This document shows, piece after piece, positions 54,559-64,000 of a stretch of DNA of 64,000 bases; position 1 is the stretch's first letter; each line of letters starts with the position of its first letter. A program made the position numbers and the translations under genes. The stretch lies in NCBI RefSeq assembly GCF_000320505.1, contig NZ_BAGX02000015.1:1-64000 (forward strand), in the 5' to 3' direction. The stretch comes from Methanobrevibacter boviskoreani JH1 (lineage in GTDB: Archaea > Methanobacteriota > Methanobacteria > Methanobacteriales > Methanobacteriaceae). A model generated the notes under the pieces. It was not told the DNA's origin and did not search any database. It saw only the letters and a program-made list of their open reading frames with translations.

Positions 54559-56346
54559 TTATTCAAACAAACCTAATTTACCCCAATCAGGGTCATTACG
54601 CCTTTTGATTTCTACAAACTCATCCAAAGTTTGTAATTCATCCTCGGACAATTTATCTTTAAATTCACGGTTTAAGACTTTATAATGATTCTCAGGAATA
54701 TCAATATACAGTTCATCTCCTTCCTCAAAATCCTTACCTGCGATTGCATTGTCTATTGCCATTGCAACCTTTTGACCACGTGAAATAAATTGTAAAGATT
54801 CACCATTATCTTCCATACTTGCAATTTTACCTACAGGATGTCCATTAGCATTAATCAATGGATAACCTGGTTTTATTGTACCACTTAAAACCTCAATACC
54901 ACAAATTGCAGGTTTACTTTGTCTAAAAATCAATTTAGGTATTGAGAATATTTTACCGGGTTTAATAATAGCATCAAGATAAGCCTTACGTTCAGCCTCT
55001 TTTTTCTCTTTAATCCAAATACTATAATCCTCAGTTAATTGATAGATTACTTCACCTTCAAATAACTTAACATCAGATTCTTCCAGATCTTCACGGACTT
55101 GAGGATGTACACTTACATTGAATGCAAAAATAACTCCATCCTCGTCATTTTCTTCAGATGCTATTTGACCATTTATTACATCTCTTTTAGATACATCTCC
55201 AATATCAGCTGATCTGATCGGAACCTTTAAATCAGTTAAAAGACTTACAATAGCTTCAAGAGAACCTAAAGTATCTGCTTTAACTAATACTCCACGGTCT
55301 TCAGTATCTATTGTAACATCATCAATTTCTTTAAGGATTTGCTCCTTAACATCTTCTTTATCGTTTAATACTTGAAGAGGTGAACCAGAAATAACATTAT
55401 CCAAATGAGGAGCAGCAATCTTAACACCTGCTGCTGCAGTTACTTGATCAATTTTTTCAAATTTATTCTTTGAATCCCTTATTTCATTTAAAGGACGTGG
55501 TTTTAAAATTGACCTGATCTTTGTTGTTATTACATCACCTGGAACCATTAATGCTATTTCATCATTTGTTTTCAAAACACCATCATAAATAATAGCATCA
55601 ATAGTTGTACCTAAACCAACTTCCTCCTTAACTTCAAGAACAGTACCCTTTGCAGGAGCGTCTTTATGGATAGCAAGTTGAGATGTTAAATATTTTTGTG
55701 CAAGACCAAGTAACATTGTAATTAATTCAATTACTCCTTCACCAGTTTTTGCACTAATCGGTACAATTGCAATTTGAGATGCAAAATCACTTACACGATC
55801 AAACCTTTCTGATTGAAATCCAGCTTCATGTAATCTACCAACAACTTCATAAACTTTCATTTCAAGGTCTTGTTGAACACTAGGAGCTTGACTTTTAAAA
55901 CTCTCAGTAAATGAAGCATTTTCAATTGAGTCCCAGCCAAATAATTTATCGACTTTATTTGCAGCAACTATAAATGGAGTTTTATACATTTTTAAAATAT
56001 TTAAAGCCTCTAATGTTTGAGGTTTAAAACCCTCATTTATATCAACAATTAAAATAGCTAAATCTGCTAAAGCTCCACCTCTTTTTCTTAAAGATGTGAA
56101 AGCTGCATGTCCAGGAGTATCAATAAAGAAAAGTCCAGGAATAGTATCTGCTATAGATAATTTATCAATAAGTGGACCACAAATATCTGAAATAGTTTCA
56201 ATAGGTATTTCAGTAGCTCCTATATGTTGAGTAATACCACCGGCTTCTCTACTAGCTATAGTACTACCTCTAATATAATCAAGTAATGTTGTTTTACCAT
56301 GATCTACATGACCTAATACAGAAACAATAGGTGATCGTATATTCAT
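54559..56346 (-). CDS. infB: Translation initiation factor IF-2/IF5B
   Basis: A 595-residue GTPase that joins ribosomal subunits. It has [40 protein letters not shown] and NKVD, then the beta-barrel and IF2-type C-terminal domains ending in [16 protein letters not shown]. Its length matches the archaeal form without the bacterial N-terminal extension. The ATG has a weak site (GGAGATA). Confidence 0.95.
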   Translation of the reverse strand: MNIRSPIVSVLGHVDHGKTTLLDYIRGSTIASREAGGITQHIGATEIPIETISDICGPLIDKLSIADTIPGLFFIDTPGHAAFTSLRKRGGALADLAILIVDINEGFKPQTLEALNILKMYKTPFIVAANKVDKLFGWDSIENASFTESFKSQAPSVQQDLEMKVYEVVGRLHEAGFQSERFDRVSDFASQIAIVPISAKTGEGVIELITMLLGLAQKYLTSQLAIHKDAPAKGTVLEVKEEVGLGTTIDAIIYDGVLKTNDEIALMVPGDVITTKIRSILKPRPLNEIRDSKNKFEKIDQVTAAAGVKIAAPHLDNVISGSPLQVLNDKEDVKEQILKEIDDVTIDTEDRGVLVKADTLGSLEAIVSLLTDLKVPIRSADIGDVSKRDVINGQIASEENDEDGVIFAFNVSVHPQVREDLEESDVKLFEGEVIYQLTEDYSIWIKEKKEAERKAYLDAIIKPGKIFSIPKLIFRQSKPAICGIEVLSGTIKPGYPLINANGHPVGKIASMEDNGESLQFISRGQKVAMAIDNAIAGKDFEEGDELYIDIPENHYKVLNREFKDKLSEDELQTLDEFVEIKRRNDPDWGKLGLFE

Positions 56347-56446
56347 ATTATCTCCACATATTTAATTTTTAAATATTTAAAAAAATTTAATTTTAAATTT
56401 CTTTTAGATTTGCTTATAAATTCTTTAATTAAAAAGAATTGAAAAT

Positions 56447-56899
56447 TTATTCATAAATCCAACTGTTGTCAGACATTGAATAATCAATAATTTCATCTTC
56501 ATTGAAGAAAAGGTTAATTTCTCTTTCAGCGGATTCAGGTGCATCAGATGCATGGATTATGTTTCTTCCAGTATCCATACCAAAATCTCCTCTAATAGTT
56601 CCTACATCAGCTTCTTGAGGATTGGTTGCTCCAACCATTTTTCTGATTACACTAATAGCTTCATCTCCTTCAATAACCATAGTAAGTACAGGTCCTGAAG
56701 TGATATATTCAATTAATCCTTCAAAGAAAGGTTTATCCTTGTGTTCACCATAATGTTCTTTTGCTAAATCTTCGGAAATCATTCTTAATTTTAAAGCAAC
56801 GATTTTTAAACCTTTTTCTTCAAAACGAGATAAAATTTTACCCATTAAACGACGGCCAACTGCGTCAGGTTTTAACATAACATAAGTTTTTTGAATCAT
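56447..56899 (-). CDS. ndk: Nucleoside diphosphate kinase
   Basis: Ndk equilibrates nucleoside triphosphates. The 150-residue protein starts [20 protein letters not shown] and has the active-site His in [20 protein letters not shown]. Its ATG overlaps the stop of the L24e gene (ATGA), so it is coupled to that ribosomal operon, as in many archaea. Confidence 0.96.
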   Translation of the reverse strand: MIQKTYVMLKPDAVGRRLMGKILSRFEEKGLKIVALKLRMISEDLAKEHYGEHKDKPFFEGLIEYITSGPVLTMVIEGDEAISVIRKMVGATNPQEADVGTIRGDFGMDTGRNIIHASDAPESAEREINLFFNEDEIIDYSMSDNSWIYE

Positions 56900-57057
56900 T
56901 GTTTAACCCATTTAACTTTTCTTGGTACTCTACCAAGTTTAATCATATTTTTTTCACATTTACTACTACAAAAGAAATAGACAGATCCATCTTTTTTAAC
57001 ATACATTTTTCCTGTACCATCTACTATTTCTTTACCACAGAATGAACAAGTTCTCAT
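56896..57057 (-). CDS. rpl24e: 50S ribosomal protein L24e
   Basis: A 53-residue zinc-binding protein: [20 protein letters not shown], then [20 protein letters not shown] and [10 protein letters not shown]. The four Cys (CSFC and CSSKC) and the short size identify L24e. It overlaps the S28e stop by 4 bp and the ndk start by 4 bp, showing tight operon packing. Confidence 0.96.
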   Translation of the reverse strand: MRTCSFCGKEIVDGTGKMYVKKDGSVYFFCSSKCEKNMIKLGRVPRKVKWVKQ

Positions 57058-57284
57058 GTAAACACCTTCTTATAATACCATGGAGTTCTAATTTCTTTAG
57101 CTTCTCTAATAGTATCTAGTAACATTAAAACATCACCTTCTCTTACAGGGCCCATGATGTTTCTTGTTAAAATTCTTCCTTTATCCCTACCATCGAGGAT
57201 TCTGCATTTTACTTGCATTACTTCTCCAGTCATACCAGTTCTTTTAAGAACTTCTATAACTTCAGCAGGAGTTCCTTCTTCCAT
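57054..57284 (-). CDS. rps28e: 30S ribosomal protein S28e
   Basis: A 76-residue S28e: [20 protein letters not shown], then [20 protein letters not shown] and [20 protein letters not shown]. The ATG follows GGTGATTAT. It lies 51 bp downstream of L7Ae and overlaps L24e. Confidence 0.96.
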   Translation of the reverse strand: MEEGTPAEVIEVLKRTGMTGEVMQVKCRILDGRDKGRILTRNIMGPVREGDVLMLLDTIREAKEIRTPWYYKKVFT

Positions 57285-57335
57285 ATAATCACCGTCAACT
57301 AAGATGAAAGACTATGCTTTCTACAGAGCTTACAA

Positions 57336-57707
57336 TTAGTTTTTAAGTTCTGCTACTTTTTCAACAACTTCTTTTACTAATTCTTCAGCTTCTCCAGCTT
57401 CTACAATACAAGCTGAAGCAGTACCGACAGATAAACCTGCAGCTCCACCGACTTTATCTTTAGTTGCTAAGTAAACATAAGGAATTTCTTTTTCTTCTGC
57501 AAGAACAGGAATATGTGCTACAATTTCAGCAGGATCTACATCTTCTGCAATAACGACTAATTCTGCGTTACCTCTTTCAATAAATTTAGTTACTTCATTA
57601 GTTCCTTTTGCTACTTTTCCAGTATTTTTTGCGGTTTCTAAAGCTTCTTCAGCTTTATCAGCTATTTCTTCAGGTGTATCAAATTTTACATAAATTGGTT
57701 TTGCCAT
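57336..57707 (-). CDS. rpl7ae: Ribosomal protein L7Ae, kink-turn RNA-binding protein
   Basis: L7Ae binds kink-turn RNA in the ribosome, box C/D and H/ACA guide RNAs and RNase P. The 123-residue protein has the binding core [20 protein letters not shown] and [20 protein letters not shown], then the variable GVAVGTASA-like loop here as [21 protein letters not shown] lies before the ATG. First gene of the S28e-L24e-ndk operon. A likely kink-turn lies directly in its own leader, pointing to autoregulation. Confidence 0.96.
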   Translation of the reverse strand: MAKPIYVKFDTPEEIADKAEEALETAKNTGKVAKGTNEVTKFIERGNAELVVIAEDVDPAEIVAHIPVLAEEKEIPYVYLATKDKVGGAAGLSVGTASACIVEAGEAEELVKEVVEKVAELKN

Positions 57708-57721
57708 ATTATTTACCTCCT

Positions 57722-57754
57722 ATTTCATCTGGCTTTCGCCATCGATCAGCAAAT
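57722..57754 (-). promoter_or_regulatory. Probable kink-turn in the L7Ae mRNA leader
   Basis: On the minus strand a UGGC/GCCA stem closes a GAAA tetraloop. Each strand carries a flanking GA, giving tandem sheared G-A pairs, with the three-base bulge AUC on the 5' side. An outer stem of UG/UG wobbles plus AUUU/AAAU follows (with GC unpaired). That is the standard kink-turn plan. The element ends exactly at the AGGAGGU ribosome site (57715-57721), so binding by L7Ae would block translation. Confidence 0.6.
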
Positions 57755-58240
57755 ATTATAAACAGAATCTGAATATAATGACTTGCATTATCCCAAATCT
57801 TTTATAAAGATTACAGGATTTAATTAAAGTCTATAATTATTCTAAATATATCATATATCACTAAATAAAATCCCTTTTAAAATAAAAAAAACAGTGGGAT
57901 TATATTTTCAATACTTATATTATTATATAAATGTATAGTCATTTGCACTATTATTATAAAATTTAGTAATTAATGAAATTCTAGAAAACTAGACATTATA
58001 AAATATGTTATACTAACATATAAATGTTTGGTATTTTCTATTAAAAAAAGTAAAAATCAATTGGTGTTTATAAAACTATAATAAAAATTATTATAAAACC
58101 GAATACATTCAAAATTATTATAATAAATCAATTCTGGAAAATAGGATAAATTAACTTAAAAAATAGTTTTGAAAAAATAATATATAATTAAAAAAGAATA
58201 TTAAGTAAAGGTACTCTTTACTTAATTCATCTAAGAGAAT
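57755..58240. other. AT-rich spacer upstream of L7Ae, nothing recognised
   Basis: About 490 bp between the L7Ae leader and the histone stop. A TTTATAAAG-type TATA element near 57810-57817 could drive L7Ae. No gene or structured RNA is otherwise evident. Confidence 0.4.
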
Positions 58241-58444
58241 CTAGAAAGATTTTACAGCTAATCTGACATCTTCAACTTTAACAGTTTTTCTACCAGCATG
58301 TTTAGCTAATTGAACTGCTTTTGCTGCGATTTCATTACCGTAATCTTCAATAGCTTCAGCTAAAGCGATTTTAGCATCATCACTGACTCTGTCAGCACCA
58401 GCATTTTTTAAGATTCTTCCAATAGGAGCGATTGGTAATTCCAT
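58241..58444 (-). CDS. Archaeal histone
   Basis: A 67-residue histone-fold protein: [20 protein letters not shown], then [20 protein letters not shown] and [20 protein letters not shown]. It matches HMf-type histones that wrap DNA in methanogens. GAGGTG lies 6 bases before the ATG. Monocistronic, with long spacers either side. Confidence 0.96.
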   Translation of the reverse strand: MELPIAPIGRILKNAGADRVSDDAKIALAEAIEDYGNEIAAKAVQLAKHAGRKTVKVEDVRLAVKSF

Positions 58445-58486
58445 ATTTTCACCTCAATTTTTGTTAATACATAGTTTATTCTTTTT

Positions 58487-58498
58487 AATATATAAATA
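58487..58498 (-). promoter_or_regulatory. TATA box of the histone gene
   Basis: TATTTATATATT on the minus strand, followed by AAAAAG, lies about 43-54 bp before the ATG. A transcript starting about 25 bp downstream would have a short leader of about 20 bases ending in GAGGTGAAAAT. Confidence 0.5.
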
Positions 58499-58956
58499 TA
58501 TTGGTAATTATTATCTTAAAATTTAATAGATATCATTAAAATTTATTATTCTTAATTAAAATAATATAGGGGTTATGAATTAGAAAATGGTTTACAATAC
58601 CAAGATAATTTTAAAAATTCAGTGCAATAATAAATTTATAAAAAATTAAATTCCTAATATTCTTTTATATTTTTCAATAAAAGTTCAATTAATTTTATTT
58701 AAATCAAAATACTGAATAAATAATTCTTATTTTTAAATATTACATATAATTCTATTTAATTAAATATAAATACCTAACTAAAATTATTTTAAGAAAAATA
58801 GAGATAAATAGAAAATATTAGACATATACCAAATTTATACAACTTTTATATGGAAAACAAGAACATAAATTTTAAATTAAAAATTTTAACACTTAAATAA
58901 ATATACAGTAAAAAGAATATAGAAAAAATAATTCTCTAAAAACTGTTTTAAGAAGA

Positions 58957-59135
58957 ATAAAAAAAAAACAGTTAATAAACTCTAATAGAAACTATTTAAA
59001 AATTCTTTAAAAAAATATAAGAAAAATAAAAAAATATCTAAAAATTATCTTCTAAACGAAAAATAAAAAAAACAGTTAATAAACTCTAATAGAAACTATT
59101 TAAAAATTCTTTAAAAACTATAAGAAAAATAAAAA
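58957..59135. repeat. Direct repeat, two ~70-bp copies 104 bp apart
   Basis: In the 700-bp spacer 58445-59146, copies at about 58957-59031 and 59061-59135 share an A-run, CAGTTAATAAACTCTAATAG and AAACTATTTAAAAATTCTTT and then differ by a one-base gap. The second copy ends just before the thrC stop. It is the longest repeat in the window. No gene is seen in the spacer. Confidence 0.65.
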
Positions 59136-59146
59136 GAATAGGGAAG

Positions 59147-60352
59147 CTATTCTTTCTTACCATTTACAATAATATCCCTTAACTTATCAACATCTGCATC
59201 AATCTGAGTAGGTTCTACACATGCTTTAATAGCAGTATCCGGATCTTTTAATACATGACCAGTTACAACACATACAACACGTTCACCTTTATCTACAACA
59301 CCATTATCTACTAATTTTCTTAAACCAGCAATAGATGCAGCAGATGCAGGTTCTACTCCAATACCCTCAGTTCTTGCTAGGTATTTTTGAGCATCCAATA
59401 TCTCATCATCAGATACGGTTTCACAGTAACCGTCGGAATCATAAATAGCATGTAACGCTTTCTGTGAAGATACGGGATTTCCTATACGAATAGCTGTTGC
59501 AACAGTTTCAGGATTTTCAACAGGTTTTAAATCCATAGTATGTTTTCTAAATGAGTTTGCAACAGGAGCTGCACCTTCCGCTTGGATACCAGTCATCATT
59601 GGTAAATCATCAATAAACCCTGCATTATGGAATTCATTTACACCTTTCCAAATAGCGGAAATGTTTCCAGCATTACCTACAGGTAAAATTATTCTATCTG
59701 GAGATTGCCAACCTAAATCATGTACAATTTCATATCCAATTGTTTTTTGACCTTCCAATCTGAAAGGATTAATTGAATTTAATAAGTATAAGTGTTTCTC
59801 AAGAGCAAGTTCTGTCATAGCCTCAAGAGCTTGATCGAAATTACCATTAATAGAAAATACTTCAGCACCATGGAACATTGCCTGTGCAAGTTTACCTAAA
59901 GCTACTTTACCTGACGGTAAGAATACAACACATCTAAGTCCTCCACGTGCGGCATAAGCGGCAAGTGAAGCGGAAGTGTTTCCAGTTGAAGCGCATCCTA
60001 CGGTGTGAACACCAAGTTCCATAGCCTTAGTCATACCTACTGTCATACCCCTATCTTTAAAACTACCGGTAGGATTTGAGCCCTCCACTTTAACGTATAG
60101 ATCTACGCCAAGCTCATCTCCAATTTTGTCGCAGTGTACAAATGGAGTTCCACCTTCATCTAAAGATACAATTTTAGTCTCATCAACAGGTATACATTCT
60201 TTATATTTCCATACATTTTGACGACGACCATCAAATATACTTTTATCTACATCAAAATCAGGAACTGCTTCCAAAATAGATCCACATTTAGGACAAGTAT
60301 ATATGATTTCATTATCATCAAATTCTTCACCACAAGATATACATCGAATCAT
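59147..60352 (-). CDS. thrC: Threonine synthase
   Basis: ThrC makes threonine from O-phosphohomoserine with PLP. The 401-residue protein starts with a zinc ribbon (MIRCISCGEEFDDNEIIYTC, PKCGS), then has NPTGSFKDRGMTVGMTKAME containing the PLP lysine, CASTGNTSASLAAYAARGGL and LPVGNAGNISAIWKG. The zinc ribbon is common in archaeal ThrC. GTGATATT precedes the ATG. Confidence 0.94.
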   Translation of the reverse strand: MIRCISCGEEFDDNEIIYTCPKCGSILEAVPDFDVDKSIFDGRRQNVWKYKECIPVDETKIVSLDEGGTPFVHCDKIGDELGVDLYVKVEGSNPTGSFKDRGMTVGMTKAMELGVHTVGCASTGNTSASLAAYAARGGLRCVVFLPSGKVALGKLAQAMFHGAEVFSINGNFDQALEAMTELALEKHLYLLNSINPFRLEGQKTIGYEIVHDLGWQSPDRIILPVGNAGNISAIWKGVNEFHNAGFIDDLPMMTGIQAEGAAPVANSFRKHTMDLKPVENPETVATAIRIGNPVSSQKALHAIYDSDGYCETVSDDEILDAQKYLARTEGIGVEPASAASIAGLRKLVDNGVVDKGERVVCVVTGHVLKDPDTAIKACVEPTQIDADVDKLRDIIVNGKKE

Positions 60353-60628
60353 AATATCACTTAAGAATAAATAGTTAAATAAGATTTATAATTTTAATCT
60401 TCATTTTTCATTACATAATAACAATTAAGATACTAATTTAATTATTGAAAAAATGTTTATAAATTTTTTAAAATAAATTTGATAAAGAATTTATATCTAA
60501 AATAAATCTTAAAAAAATAATACAAATATATTTTAAGTTTTATAATATAAAACTTTTTTTCTAATATAAAAGTTAATATAAGAAAATAATATTTAAAGTT
60601 TAAATGCTTTATAATACAAGGACAGGAT

Positions 60629-61348
60629 TTATTTAATATGGTAAGTCTGTATTAAATAATTTGCAAGATCCTTTGTAATATACACTTCTATATATGCTGC
60701 AATCATAAGTAAAATAACACCTATCAAAAATATAACAAATGATTGTATTAGGATATCATTGTTCTTATCAAAGGATATGATAAATCTATTAGTTAAAGAA
60801 ATATCCTGACCTTTGCTGAATTCTAAACCATTTTTATCTTTATGGGTGGTTTTATTTAAAATAAAATCCCAATCTGGTTTCCAAATGTCTTTAATAAGAT
60901 AATAAATAAACTTAAATAAGGTAAATCCTGCAGCACCACCAAATATTAATCCCGGAATCTCAAATATTCCATGGGGGAGAATGAACAACAATATTTGCAT
61001 GAAAGATCCCCGTGTCAAGAAGTAACCTATAATCAATCCGTTAAAAACCATCAATATTGCAGGAAGTATACCGGCTACAATTCCACCCCAATACATCCTA
61101 AATAATACATGGAAATTATTTGAGAATATTGACAGATAGGTTAATGTAATTTGACCAGAGGTAATTTGTTTTCTCATTGTGCTTATTACAGGTTCCACTG
61201 AAGATTTAAAGAAAGGGGCCATAAAATATGCCATAACTGTTGGTATGACAAACAATAAAATAGCAATATAAAACATCTTCCTATTTACAGTAATTGACAT
61301 TTTAATGTATGTAAACAATCCTTTAATATTATCTTTAATAGAATTCAT
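60629..61348 (-). CDS. SpoIIM/DUF95-family membrane protein
   Basis: A 239-residue membrane protein of the stage II sporulation protein M family. It has about five to six helices, including IAILLFVIPTVMAYFMAPFF, RMYWGGIVAGILPAILMVFN and LLFILPHGIFEIPGLIFGGA (conserved LPHGxxExP motif). Function in archaea is unknown; in bacteria it acts in cell-wall remodelling. It lies 30 bp downstream of trpS, possibly cotranscribed. Confidence 0.85.
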   Translation of the reverse strand: MNSIKDNIKGLFTYIKMSITVNRKMFYIAILLFVIPTVMAYFMAPFFKSSVEPVISTMRKQITSGQITLTYLSIFSNNFHVLFRMYWGGIVAGILPAILMVFNGLIIGYFLTRGSFMQILLFILPHGIFEIPGLIFGGAAGFTLFKFIYYLIKDIWKPDWDFILNKTTHKDKNGLEFSKGQDISLTNRFIISFDKNNDILIQSFVIFLIGVILLMIAAYIEVYITKDLANYLIQTYHIK

Positions 61349-61378
61349 ATTACCACAGATAAAAGTTTTAAAGAAAAC

Positions 61379-62470
61379 TTAATCAAATAACGTTTGGGCA
61401 ATCTCATTTGCCTCTTCTTGTTTAATGTGTAAATCGTCCATAAACTCGGAAAGTAATTGGCAGGTTCTGTTTTTACAATCACCACAGAGAAGTGTACCAT
61501 TTAAACATTCCTCTTTAACCTTTTCAAGTTCTTTATCATCATCCATTAGATGATATAACAATACTTCAAAAATAACACATTGATCAGGTTGTCCACCTTT
61601 CTCTTTTTGTTCCTGAAGGGATTCCCTACCACCGGTTTTTGCAGATTTTAATTTTTTAACCGCATCTTTAGTCTCATCATTTAAAAATATTGCAGTTTTA
61701 GGTTTACTTGAAGACATCTTAGCACCTGTCAATCCTGTTAAGAATCTGTGATAGGTACTTGAAGGTACTAAAAATCCTAACTCGTCATGAAGTTTATTTG
61801 CAATATCCCTTGTAAGCCTTAAATGAGGATCCTGATCTATACCAACAGGTACAACAGTATTGATAGGGCCTCCATTCTCTTCTACCTGAGGAATCAAAAT
61901 ATCTGCAACCTGCATAAGAGGTGAATTTACATGGGCGAGATTAGTTGAATTAGTAAATCCATAGATAGCTTTCATTTCACTGAAATTAGTTTTAAGAGAT
62001 GCTCTAAAAGATAAATCCTTTAATACCTGATTTTGAGATTGAAGATAAACATCAACATCGTCTTTAGTTAAATCCAGACCAAGTGCTATATAATTTGTAA
62101 GATACTCATTAACAGCCAATTCTTTACCCTTCTCAAAACTAATTCCCCTTGCAGCATAAGCTTCCATATCTGCAATAGGTAAGGATAATTTTGCTCCATG
62201 ATCCTGATACCATTTAAGTTGATCTACAACCATTTTATGACCTATATGCATTTGTCCAGATGGCATCATACCACTTACAACGGCAAATGGTTTATTTGAG
62301 TTAATGAGATTTGTAATTTTATCAAAATCCCTTTGACCGAATATAACTTTCCTTCTCATTAATCTATGAGGATTGTCAATTTTATTAAGTTCGTCTTCAA
62401 AATCTTTAATACCAAATTGTTTTACTAGTTTATCATAATCAAATGCATCTGCAGTCCATGGGTCGAGCAT
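61379..62470 (-). CDS. trpS: Tryptophanyl-tRNA synthetase
   Basis: TrpS charges tRNA-Trp. The 363-residue archaeal-type enzyme has the HIGH motif (PSGQMHIGHKMVVDQLKW), GIDQDPHLRLTRDIANKL and KMSSS (GAKMSSSKPKTAIFL). It begins MLDPWTADAFDYDKLVKQFG, as in archaeal and eukaryotic forms. A C-terminal CGDCKNRTCQ region is present. The ATG follows AGGTGATAGA. Confidence 0.95.
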   Translation of the reverse strand: MLDPWTADAFDYDKLVKQFGIKDFEDELNKIDNPHRLMRRKVIFGQRDFDKITNLINSNKPFAVVSGMMPSGQMHIGHKMVVDQLKWYQDHGAKLSLPIADMEAYAARGISFEKGKELAVNEYLTNYIALGLDLTKDDVDVYLQSQNQVLKDLSFRASLKTNFSEMKAIYGFTNSTNLAHVNSPLMQVADILIPQVEENGGPINTVVPVGIDQDPHLRLTRDIANKLHDELGFLVPSSTYHRFLTGLTGAKMSSSKPKTAIFLNDETKDAVKKLKSAKTGGRESLQEQKEKGGQPDQCVIFEVLLYHLMDDDKELEKVKEECLNGTLLCGDCKNRTCQLLSEFMDDLHIKQEEANEIAQTLFD

Positions 62471-62513
62471 TCTATCACCTAAAATCTTTAAAAAAAAGTT
62501 AAATAAAAAGTAA

Positions 62514-63029
62514 TTATGGTCTTGTCCATTCTATGTTATAATATGTTATATCCAGATCATCATCTACAACAGCAAGTAGAAGATTCTTATTTACACCATG
62601 TGCCACTCTAACATAGCTTGCAAAATCAAGAGCATTTATCTCATACTTTTCATATACCACTTTTACAAGATAGTTGGAATGACCTTTACCAGGAGCCAAA
62701 CCCCGTTCATATAATCTAAATTCAGAACCATATTTAAATCCTGTTTTTATAACATATCCCCTATTCTTTAAATCTGAATAAACAAGGAATTTCCCATAAA
62801 TATCTCTTTCTTTTATTAAGTTAATAATATAGGAAGGTTCACATTTAACATCATCTTTATAAATATCTAAACGATTGTTCTTCATCAAATATGCTGCCTC
62901 AATTAAAGATAACTCTAAAGCCTTATCTGTTAATTTTCCAAAGTGACTTTTTTCATTTAATGCTATAGGTCTTCTTGAAGTCTCAGTTATTGGAACAGTC
63001 ACTATCTCATCATATAAATCTCCACGCAT
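62514..63029 (-). CDS. endA: tRNA-intron endonuclease EndA
   Basis: EndA cuts introns from tRNAs at bulge-helix-bulge sites. The 171-residue homodimeric type shows the catalytic triad region: Tyr in KYGSEFRLYERGLAPGKGHS, His in GHSNYLVK and Lys in GVNKNLLLAVVDDD. It begins MRGDLYDEIVTVPITETSRR. The ATG has AGGTGTTTTAA upstream. It lies 43 bp upstream of trpS and is probably cotranscribed. Confidence 0.93.
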   Translation of the reverse strand: MRGDLYDEIVTVPITETSRRPIALNEKSHFGKLTDKALELSLIEAAYLMKNNRLDIYKDDVKCEPSYIINLIKERDIYGKFLVYSDLKNRGYVIKTGFKYGSEFRLYERGLAPGKGHSNYLVKVVYEKYEINALDFASYVRVAHGVNKNLLLAVVDDDLDITYYNIEWTRP

Positions 63030-63263
63030 TTAAAACACCTAAATAAAGAAAAAATTAATTTAGTAATCTAAACCTTAAGCCTATATCTATAAAAATCTTT
63101 AAATATAATTAATATTTTGTATTTCACCATATATATAATTAAAACTTATAATAAGAAGATAACTATCAAATAATCAAATAAATATTATTAAAAAGATTAA
63201 TGAAAAAAAGATGTAATTTAAATTGCAAATAGGTATAATTAAAATAATTAAAAAAAATTTAAA

Positions 63264-63989
63264 TTATAAATTTACATTAGTATTTAAAAATATATTGTTT
63301 GCTAAATCTCTTTCAATGGGATTCTCCTTTCCATCTATAGTAATTATTAAAAAATCCTTAGATTTATCCCTTTCAATAATTTCAATATAGGTACCTATAT
63401 CAATATTGAGTTTTCGAAGCTTTTCAGAGTGATAGTTATTACCTCGAATAAATGAGACAATGCCCCCTTTACCTTCCCTAATCTGAGTCAATGAAAGAAG
63501 ATTATATTTTCTTAACTGTTTATTATCTATATCCAAATCATAATCCATACAATCTTCACAGTTTTCAAAGTCATAATCACATGCAGGGATAAGACTTCCC
63601 TCAGGACATACATCAGGTTGGTGTAACCTTTGACATAAAGCTCTTTCCGCCTCATCAGATAATGAATGTTCCATTTCACATGCTTGTTCGTGAACATTTT
63701 CAGGTTTGATTTTTAAATCGTTTCTAAGGAATAACTCTAAAATTCTGTGTTTTCTAGTAATTTTTTGAGCGATTTTACTACCCTCTTTAGTTAAACGAGC
63801 TCCTTTATAAGGAATATAATTAATATATCCCAAACCCTCCAATTTTTTAAGCATTTGAGTTACACTTCCAGGTGCAACGCCTAACTCTTTAGCCAATGTG
63901 TTTGTAGAAACCTGATCTGTTAAACAGGATTGCCTATATAAAGTTTCCAAATATTCCTCTATATTTTCACTAATTGGTTTTTTTGCCAT
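63264..63989 (-). CDS. DtxR-family metal-dependent transcriptional regulator
   Basis: A 241-residue regulator. It has an N-terminal winged helix (PISENIEEYLETLYRQ, TLAKELGVAPGSVTQMLKKL), a dimerisation domain with metal ligands around HEQACEMEHSLSDEAERALC, a short Cys-rich insert (CDYDFENCEDCMDYD) and a C-terminal FeoA/SH3-like domain. DtxR relatives respond to Fe2+ or Mn2+ (IdeR, MntR). It may control metal transport such as the cobalt genes here, but no site can be assigned. GAGG lies 7 bases before the ATG. Confidence 0.92.
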   Translation of the reverse strand: MAKKPISENIEEYLETLYRQSCLTDQVSTNTLAKELGVAPGSVTQMLKKLEGLGYINYIPYKGARLTKEGSKIAQKITRKHRILELFLRNDLKIKPENVHEQACEMEHSLSDEAERALCQRLHQPDVCPEGSLIPACDYDFENCEDCMDYDLDIDNKQLRKYNLLSLTQIREGKGGIVSFIRGNNYHSEKLRKLNIDIGTYIEIIERDKSKDFLIITIDGKENPIERDLANNIFLNTNVNL

Positions 63990-64000
63990 TGCTTAACCTC

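Overview
The window comes from the chromosome of an AT-rich methanogenic archaeon of the order Methanobacteriales, most like Methanobrevibacter. Supporting genes are MfnB (methanofuran), CfbC (coenzyme F430), the archaeal RibC riboflavin synthase, a histone, deoxyhypusine synthase, geranylgeranyl reductase, GTP-dependent dephospho-CoA kinase, archaeal IF2/IF5B and eIF2-gamma genes, two secreted Asn/Ser/Thr-rich adhesin-like proteins and tRNAs without an encoded CCA. Species cannot be fixed. mobA argues against Methanosphaera stadtmanae, which is reported to lack molybdopterin synthesis. Most genes lie on the minus strand. Starts usually follow GGTG- or GGAGG-type ribosome binding sites, and GTG or TTG starts are common. 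Intergenic DNA is extremely AT-rich and holds several pairs of imperfect direct repeats. No insertion sequence, CRISPR array, integrase or rRNA gene was seen.

Layout. 1-10.2 kb: end of cbiT, a membrane protein, mobA, guaB, a YbaK deacylase, mfnB, a LUD/CCG iron-sulfur pair, a DUF2304/glycosyltransferase pair and ribC. 10.2-16.8 kb: a cobalt block with cbiZ, cbiO, a His-tailed P-type ATPase and cbiQ-cbiN-cbiM. 17.4-27 kb: pyrF, two surface proteins, deoxyhypusine synthase, a HEAT-like repeat protein and an HTH-CBS regulator. 27.7-29.1 kb: a radical SAM/SPASM enzyme with a 68-residue CxxC peptide. 30-33 kb: sugar-nucleotide and glycosyl transfer genes, then tRNA-Leu. 33-40.4 kb: DUF371, GIY-YIG, cfbC, U32 peptidase, purF, an acidic coiled-coil protein and galE.

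40.7-43.7 kb holds the most interesting locus: a ribosomal peptide precursor with five 8-residue ACGSEV-type repeats, followed by a radical SAM/SPASM enzyme, an MDR oxidoreductase and a flavin/iron-sulfur protein, all in one direction. This matches the bioinformatically defined 'ACGX' peptide-modification system, whose product, as far as I know, is uncharacterised.

43.9-50 kb: geranylgeranyl reductase with its ferredoxin, a hexapeptide acyltransferase, a KH/PP-loop ATPase, tRNA-Thr, a zinc ribbon protein and argH. 50.2-57.7 kb: the conserved archaeal translation/transcription cluster (L7Ae, S28e, L24e, Ndk, IF5B, S6e, eIF2-gamma, PIN, Rpo7, Spt4, dephospho-CoA kinase, S24e, S27ae). The L7Ae leader contains a likely kink-turn touching the ribosome binding site, which suggests translational autoregulation. 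58-64 kb: histone, thrC, a SpoIIM protein, trpS, endA and a DtxR-family metal regulator.

Other observations: cbiO appears to start at ATT; the cobalt genes share an AGTATTA upstream motif; and paired dyads lie upstream of a surface-protein gene. All functions are inferred from sequence reading; no database search was run.
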